NCBI RefSeq assembly: GCF_019008365.1
Contig: NZ_JAHHUL010000004.1
Coordinates: 124,001-188,000, forward strand
Length of the DNA stretch: 64,000 nucleotides
Reading direction: 5' to 3'
Source of the DNA: Phosphitispora fastidiosa
GTDB lineage: Bacteria > Bacillota > Thermincolia > Thermincolales > UBA2595
Under the pieces are notes generated by a model that saw only the letters and a program-made list of their open reading frames with translations, made no database searches and was not told the DNA's origin. Positions 17,292-26,200 of the stretch are shown piece by piece. Made by a program: the position numbers and the translations under genes. Positions within the stretch are counted from its first letter, which is position 1, and each line of letters starts with the position of its first letter.

Positions 17292-20200
17292 TAATGGTCC
17301 ACCTTTAGTCCTTAGGGCATTGGTTATTGCCTTCTGAACCTTGTAATCATAGTACTTTAACATGTCCTGCACCTGCACATCACTTAATTGTGCTTCAAAA
17401 GGAACATCAGGTATTGGGCTCTGATAAATATATCCCGCTGCCAATTTTTGCAAATAACTCATCCTAAGGTTGAATATCTTTTTCTGTTCCGGTGAAATGT
17501 CAGCGCGTTTTGCAATATCCCTTTGGGCGGCTCGCATATCCGACATTTCCCTGGCAAACATATTGCGAACCGGAATAGAGAGAATTAACCGGACATCTGA
17601 TTCTTTCAGCTTTTTACGAAGGTTTTCATTAACATATGTTGCGGTATCTTCTGCAGATAAGCCTCTTGCCCGGGCCTGCTCTTCCCATTGCTTTTGCCAT
17701 AACCCAGACGATTTATAGATCTGTTCTGCTCTTGCCTTGTCTTCGTAGAACTTATCAACTATCCGGCTACCACCCTCACCGGGACCGTAAATCAATGAAC
17801 CAATAACCGGCCAGTATTCAACCCCTGGCCTATCGTCACCCTTCAGCCACTTAAGCGGGTTTAACGGATTGCTCAAAATGTTGGTCACGGTCTTACCAAT
17901 GCCGCCGAATGAGTTTTTCATAAAGTAGTCAATCATTCTTGGGCTTGGTCCTTTATCAGTAAACACCGCAACAGCCTTCGCCATATTAATGGCAAATTTG
18001 GATGTGCCGGTACTAAACCTGTCCTGTGGCAGCAAGTTTTGTTCCCGTTCCGGTTCAATCGGATTCCCGAAGGAGTCTTTGCCTGAATAAAGGCTAATTA
18101 TTGTATCTATCAACATAGATGTCATGGGAACCCCAAAAGATGTTTTAACAGCTGATTTAAAATCGGTCAACGGTTTCCTTTTGTTGGGTTCATCAGTCAT
18201 GGCCCAATCCAGGAACCTTTCCAGCATATTTGCCGGCAGCGCATATTCGTACGGCTTCGCCAGCGCAATCCGGTAATCTTTGGTCCCCGGTATCGGGAAC
18301 CACCAGTACCGGTCCCGTGACTCCGAAGGCATGTCCTTGTACTTATCATCATCACTTGACAGTGCCCACGCCAGCAGGGTCAATGGCACCATATATATTG
18401 CCATTCTCATTAAAGTAGTATATGGTTTATCCTTGACTTGGCGGCTGAACCGGTAAATACCTTGAATACTGCCCTGCATAAACTGAACCGTCCTGGCATA
18501 CTTCCTAAAACCTTCATGGATACCGTGAAGCCCAAAGTTAACCAGGATTTCACGCGAAGCATAAGCGGCTTCAAGGAGAGCCTTTTCCACATCCGGGGCA
18601 AGTTCATCCGAAACTTCTCCTGCCATAAACTCTTCATAGGACACTCCCAATGGTTTAAGCTCTCTTTTGAGTACAGCTTCAAACTCAGCCAGCCTTGGCA
18701 TTTCTTCAAGAATTCGGAGAGCTTCCAAAGGCGAAGTAACCACCCGAACCAGTGCCCCGGTTGCTGTCCGTTTCCACCCCGGTACTGGAGTTGCCATCAG
18801 ACCATCAGTTACCGATGCCCTCAATGCCCCGTTAATAACTTCCTGTGGTGCAGAACCATAGCCACCGGATTGAACATACATATCCATGACTTCTTGGTTC
18901 ATCCCAATAGCCGTACCAACGCCTTTGATAAAATCAGCTATTAAGGACCGTTCGCCCATGCCGGCCTTAGACTGTACTTTAGACACAATAACATCACGCA
19001 TGATAGCGTTTGTTACATACCGGACGTTGGCCAGGGCACCAAACCGGCCTATCTGGGTCAGGTAAGCAAGAGTTTTGGCAACAATATCAACGGTTATCGG
19101 TTTCATGGAAAGAGCCGCCCGGTAAATGTCCGGAGCCACCCTCATATAAACATGCCGCCCGCCGTGACGTGCCATAAGGATGGTTTCCCGCTGACCAATG
19201 TCGCGCAGACCGCCAGGCATGAACATCCTGATAACCCGTTCTTCATCCTCAATATTTATTTCTCCATCAAAATGTCTGGCCATATCCTCTACGGACACAG
19301 AAACACTTTTAATGGGTGCCTGGATGAAGTCACCGAACAAACCCATGTTAGGCTGCCTAATGGACCCTTCTATGGCCTGCATAATCTTTTCGATTTCTAC
19401 CGCCAGGACTGTATCGTTGAGCCTGGTAATGGAGGCCTCAATAAAATTCATTGTCTGCCCTTCATGGCCCTTAAACCGGCGCACACCCTCACCGGCTGCC
19501 CGCCTATTATTTCCCGAACCATGATACTCCTGCTCACCGACATGATACAAGGGCAGGTAAATATTTGAACCGGCCCGGATATGTTCCGCATCTTCTTCGC
19601 TTATCACTTCACCACGGACCAGCAGGCGCAGGTTAATCTCGCTGAGGATCTCAGCATATTCTTCAATGAGTTCAACCATTTCCGGATACCTTTCGCGGGC
19701 CAAATCAACCACCGTATCAAAATAAGCCTTTGTTTTTGGCAGCTCAAATTGCTTGGCGCCCTCCGATTCTTCCATCACATTGTACCGTTCCTGGTATCTC
19801 ATGGCATGGTATATCCAGTCCATCAATTGAACACCGTGAGGGATTTGCGCCGCCTCTTCGACTATCTCCTGGAGTGAACGTTTCCCAGGAAGAAGAAATC
19901 TCCCGGCTTCATCCCTGGCAGAGCCCGAGAACAGATTAGCAGCTTTTTCCCTGGCTGAACCTGAAACTGCCGCCAACTTAGCTGGGTCAAGTCCTTCATA
20001 TCCCTGCTCGACAGCTGCCCGGTACAGGTCTTTTAGGGGTATAGTAAAGTCTGCTAACTGGAACTGTAGTTTCTTAAACCATGGGATACGGTATTCCTCG
20101 CCCACATTAACCTTAACACGTTCGCCCGGTTTAGCTATAAGATTGGCCATTTGAGCCAGGGGATCTCCTTCAAGGTCAAGCTCTGCAATAGCAAGGATAG

Positions 20201-23200
20201 CATCAAACTGTCCACCAATTTCAGGGTTATTGTCCAGAAATTCATCAAACATTTCAGAAGTAACCGGCGCCATTTCGCGGGCCGTTTTGTTATCAGAGAA
20301 CCACAGCATCAGATATTCGGCAAGCCCCTCCTGAGTTTTCTTGCCTTCCGGAATATCGCCAGGGTACATCTCTTCAGCAATGTCCCACATCTCAGACTTT
20401 TTGGGTTTAAAATTGGCTGCATCCAGAAGGATAAAAGCAATACCGTGACCATGTTCATGGCCCATAACTCGCCAGTTTTCAGTTTTCTGTTTTTTGATTT
20501 TACCGGTTTTGCTATATTTACTGAACGAACCTTCGGTCCCTCTGATATGCCTGCCGGAACGAAGTACCGTATTAAGGAGTTGAGATAGTTTTTCGCCCAT
20601 TTCACGGGCCGCTTTAGGCGAAATATTCTCTGCCCTGGCCGTTAATTCGCTGGGATCAGTAAGCTCTTTTTCGATGGTAGGTGCAGGTTTTTTAGCCTTT
20701 TTCTTCTTTTTAACTTTATGTTTCTTGGCGAAGGCAAATTCTTCATCCTGTAGGTCTTCTTCAATAATCTCTGGTGATTTAGTAGACATTTGGGCCTTTG
20801 TTACGACATACATTCCTGCCTTCTTCTCAATTGTCGCGTCTTCCGGAAACGCTTCCCGGATTTCGTTTTCATAGTCAGCAAAATTCCTGTTTTCCTGCCA
20901 TGTAGATGTACCATCAGCAAATTCTAATTGTGCACCCTTGCCAGACCCATTCCCTTTGTAAACCGTTATTATGGCTTTGCTTCCTGGTTTTAACAGAGAA
21001 TACAGGAAGTCAATTACACTCTTACGTTCTTCAGCAGTAGGAATAACATTTAATACATTATTAAGAGCTACACCGTCAGCACCTTTGTTTTTTTCAATTC
21101 TGGCAAGAACTGATTCATTGTGCTCCGTATCCATGGCATAAGGATCATAAACAAGGTTTTCAATTCCATGTTGAGCCATGAATTGAGTTCCTTTTTCATA
21201 TTTTCCTCCGCCGACATCTGCCACAAGCATTCCCTTTGTAAATATTTTCATTGCAACTGCCTTTTTTAATCCTGCAGCCACCTGGTTTAAAGAAGTTTTT
21301 TGTGGAGAATGAACAAGAGAATATTCATTGGAGGAAGAATTAATGTTTTTGAGTACAGAGTCCGCTTTTTTTCGCACAGATTTGCTTGGCAGCGAAAACT
21401 CTTCATTCACACCTGGCGAAACCATGTCTACCACGGGCCTGTACTTAATTACCTTCTCAATAACCTGGGCTGACATTGCCCCCGTAGGAACGAAAAACCT
21501 AGTTTCCCAATCAATCCGTTCAATAAAAATCCCTTCATTTTTAAGCTGTCCCATATGGGGATAAAGATCCCTGCCAATTAACTCAATTCGGTTTTCTCCT
21601 GAAACCCTGCGCCGTACCATTCTCCACTCGTTAGACAGGTAAATAGTGTAATTCTCTTTAAGTATCTTGTCAGACAACTCAGTCGGGCTTAAGGTTTGTT
21701 TGGTCCTGTCAGCGCCGAGTTTTTTTAGTGTCAGGTCAATAGCCTTTTCAGGAACGATACGTCCCAGTAGCATCCGGCCATCTTCTGTTTTGACACGAAT
21801 TACCCTAACGTGACCTGTCGGCAGCCTATCCCAGATAGGAAGCAGTGCGCCGCTTATCAGGTTAACTTTTTCAACACGAAACTCCGAAACCTTTCCCAGG
21901 GCTTCGTTCCATGCTGTTTCGGCTTCTGATTCAGGGATTTCTCCCCAGTTGCCTTTTTCAAAATCAGCCTTAGATATGTTGTGGCTGCTTGATTTAACCT
22001 GACCTTGAACCTGATAGATTTCTACCACGCTTCCATTTGACAGTGTTCTGTGACCATATCGCTTAACCGCATAAACCCGCTCACTTTTGGTGTTCCTGTA
22101 AAAACCCTTCAGCTTTGGTAATCGTGAAGCATTTTCAAAAGAAACCTTTTTGTTTTTGTGATGTGCCTCCAGTGCAAAATATTTAGTTTCAGCTCCGGAC
22201 GATTCATCAATAAACACGGACTTCTCTTCAGATACAACAACCTTGTCTGCCCGGTAATTCTCTAAACCAACATCAAGGGTCCCATCTGCAATGGCTTTTT
22301 CTACTTTAGCATCAAGTCTTTTTATGAATTCTTCAAAGATTTTGTTTTGCAGTGTAGATTCAAGAGCCAGAATGCGGTTAAGGAATTTGGTAATGTCTCT
22401 CAAATCAGGGTTTTCGTTACTGACGTTTCTATTTTCGTCAAGCATGTTACTAAGGCCCATCTTCGACAGCAACTCTTTAGCGGTAATCCCTTCTATTTGT
22501 CCACCGGCCAAATTCTCATAGAACTGCTGCAGAGCATCCCTGGCTAAATCACTTTCAAGGTTATCCTTGGCACTAAAAAGCCCCTGGCTGCCGGTTTGCC
22601 TCTGTCCCTTTGTCAATGCCCCCAACTGGTCTAATCGCCTGGCAATAGATGAAATAAAACGTTTCTGCCCTTTAAGATTAGTTGTAACCAATACATAATG
22701 AGGGGCATTGGCTTGGTTGGTCCGGTGAGTCCTTCCAAACCCCTGGACAGCGTTATCCGCTCTCCAGCCAGCCTGAATCAAATAGTGAACCCTGCGCCGC
22801 TGATTTTTCTCTTTAAGGGAAGCATGGTAACTGCGCCCAGTTCCACCGGCATCAGAGAACACCAGTATCTTTTTCTTATCGTCAAGAAAAGCCTGAGCGT
22901 CAGCGGAAGCATGTTTTGGTGTTCTTGATTCAAGTTTTGCCTTCATGCGCCCATCATCCGACTCACGAACAACCCTGCGGGTACGTCCGGTAATTTCGGC
23001 AACCATTTCAGTCCCAAACTCATTCAAAATAATCTCCAGCGGGCCTTCCGGCACTTTTAACGCACCCAGTTTTGACAGAAGTTCTTCCTTCATTTCCATT
23101 GCTTCCTGGTTTACAACCGGATTCCCATGACTATCAACCACCGGCCTAGAACGAATATTGCCGTTATCATCTTCATACTCTTCATATTGTTGAATAGGAA

Positions 23201-26200
23201 AACTCTTGTCAAGATACTGCATCAACATATCACGGGGAGTGAGATCTAAATCTTCCAAACTGTCTTCTTCGTTCATTTTGGCAATGGCACGATTCTGAGC
23301 TGCCTCATTAGTGTTAACCAATTGCATTACAACAGCGTTTCCGTTTGCCAAGTCTTTTTTTACCTGCTCTACCACTGAAGGCATCTGGACGGAAGTTAGT
23401 ACCTGATTAAAGAATCTCTGCTGAGCCACCCAAAACTGACCTATGGCCCTGCCCTTGGAGTAACCGTCTTTGCCCTGACCGGTTTCCTCTAATGCTTTAT
23501 TAACGTTCTGCAGGACAATCTGCCATGCTTTAGCCATTTCATCATATATTTCCGTCTGTTCAGGGGTAAGATTATGTTCAAGCGTACCATAGGTTACTCC
23601 GTCATAGCTCAGGTTACGGGCAATATAAGCGCCCATGGCCTTCATATCGCGGGCAACCAGCTCCATTGCCGCTAACCCACCGGCCTGAACCTTGTCGATG
23701 AAATCAAGCTTGTTGGCAAACGGAGTGCCTTCCCCCCAGAGACCCAACCGGTCAGCATAAGCTAAATTAGAAACCTCAGTGGCGCCGGTTGCTGAAGCAT
23801 ATACAATCCTGGCATCAGGTAAGCGTTTTTGCAATTCTATGCCGGCAAGTGCCCTGGTAGAAGGTTTTTTTGCCCCACGTTTTCTTTTTTGGGTTATGCT
23901 GTTCTGCATTTGATGAGCTTCGTCGAAAACAATAACCCCATCGAAATCCTTACCCAACCAGTTTATTACCTGGTCAATCCTTGCAGATTTACCTTCCTTA
24001 ACAATCAGTTCACCGGTTTTAGAAGAACTTAGGCCTTGACCAAGAGTATCATAAGTTGTAAATAAAACCCCGTCCTTTTGTTTGACTGGGGTGCCCATTT
24101 TAACATTGCCTAGCTCAAACAACAGTTTCTTGTCGCCGCCAGTAGCCTCAAAGTGTTCAAGAGAATCATTAAAAAGTGGAGCGTTCTTACTTATCCAGAC
24201 AGCTTTCTTGCGTCCCTGTCTGATATTATCCAAGATAATACCGGAAATTTCCCGGCCCTTACCAACTCCCGTACCGTCCCCAATAAAGAAACCCCTCCTT
24301 GTTCCGTCTGGAAGGGTTTGTTGATGAGCTTGCCCGGCATACACAACAGATTCTAACTGTGCTATTGACAACTTACCTTCACTAACTGTTTCCTTGGGTA
24401 AGTTAGGTGTATATGTAGGTGTTGGAGGTTCTACGGCAGCCATAGCTGCGCTTTGGGCAAGTGCGCCGGGGTGTTGTTTTGCGCCCGGAATCTTTAGTTT
24501 TTGAGGCATATAATCAGTAAAAACAGCATCAGACAATTCCTGATCGGTTTGTTGTACTGCCTCTGACTCTGACTCAACCTTAATCTCCGTTTTTGCGGTT
24601 TTGGCAGGTTTTACTGTTCCGCTTCCCGGCTCCTTGGCTGTTTCTCCTGGAGTGCGTACATCAGTCTTTCCGTCAGGTACTCCGCTGCTTCCAGTGGTGT
24701 CTTCCTGGCCAGTTTCTTTGGATTGACCCACGTTCCCTGCTGGTTCCCCTGGTCCGGGCCCTCCCTGGTCAGAAGGTTCATTGCCTGTTCCGGGTTCCCG
24801 TGGTACAGGAGTTTTTCCACTTGTTGTCTCAGGTCGTGGTGTTCGTTCCTGTTTTCCGGGTTGTTGGGTATTATCTTCCCGCTCTGCAGCCCCCAACTTA
24901 TCAGTTGGTACAGGTACAGTAGGCTCGGGTCCGGTTTCTGGCCCGCCCTGTTCAGTAGGTTTTTCGCTAGCAGGTTTACCGGCTGCCTGTTGAGTCGGTC
25001 TATTCTCTGATGTAATCCGGTCATTCTTAATCGCCTCCAATAAAGGAAGTGCATCTTCCAACGTATCTACACTATTAACAACTGTGCTGTTAATTCCTTT
25101 AGGCAATGGACCTGTTTTGTCAATAACCACCAATTGAACGCCGAAATTAGTGCCATACTTGCTATAATTCTTCCCATTTATGCCTATGTTTGCACGGATA
25201 TTGTAAGTTTCCCGTAGTTTATTCCACCAGCCCTTGAAGTTTGCGGCATTGTCAGACATCCCCTGTCCAACAATCGCCACCAGTCTGCCTCCTGGAGCCA
25301 GCTTCTTTAATGCCTGTTCCATGTGCATGATTGCATTTTTAGTATCATTCTTACTTCTTATTCTTGCGGTCGATGAAAACGGTGGATTCATTATAATAAC
25401 GGTAGGTTTGATATCCTTTGGTAAGACATTGTTTAATTGTTCGGCATTCTCAGTGAATACCTGATCAAATCCCATTTCTTTTAGCACTTCAGCGCGTCTG
25501 GGAGAAAACTCGTTAACGATGACCTCTCTTGCTCCGGCCGATTTTGCAAATACCGCTAACCCACCAATTCCGGCACTGGGCTCCAACACAATATCGTTAT
25601 GGGAAATGTTTGCTACCCATGCGGCAATATACGCTATATTGGGTGGAGTAGAAAATTGCTGCAACCTGTCCTGTTCTTCTGTCCTCTTGGTTTGAGTGGG
25701 GATTGCCTCCAATATTTCCTGCCTGATAGATTCTAAGATGCGTTTAGCCTGCTCAGCACTAACCATCGGGCCAACACTCTTTTTATGTTCCAACAGGTAG
25801 AGGTTAACTCCCAACTCCAAAGCGTCATAAGCATCTTTGGAAGTGTATTTCTTTTCTGCCTGAGTACCCTCAAAGAACCGATCGGCAATCTTAAATAGCT
25901 CAGCGGAAGTGAATTTTTGGCCTTGTACCAGCATATCCTTAACAGCAACAGCCACTTTTCTGCTTGGAGTAGCCCGTTCTTCTGGCTTTGGTTCCTCAGT
26001 AACAGGTTCTTCTTGCTTTGATTGTACCTCATTTTCCCCAGTTTTGGCAACTTCTTCTTGTCTGTCAATTTTTCCCTCTTCTTTTTGTGGCTGCACCTTC
26101 GCATCTGCCTTGCCAGCCTGATAAAACAATTGTGTTAGAAAATGTGGAAATTGTGAATCTATTTCCTGGTCAAAAGGAACATCAATTGTCCTGATGCCCT

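Noticed and set aside
24593-25054. Overlapping long frames on both strands within the giant gene
   Set aside because: The region encodes a Gly/Pro/Thr-rich linker with GC-rich codons, which leaves all frames open by composition. None has a ribosome site or a protein-like sequence.
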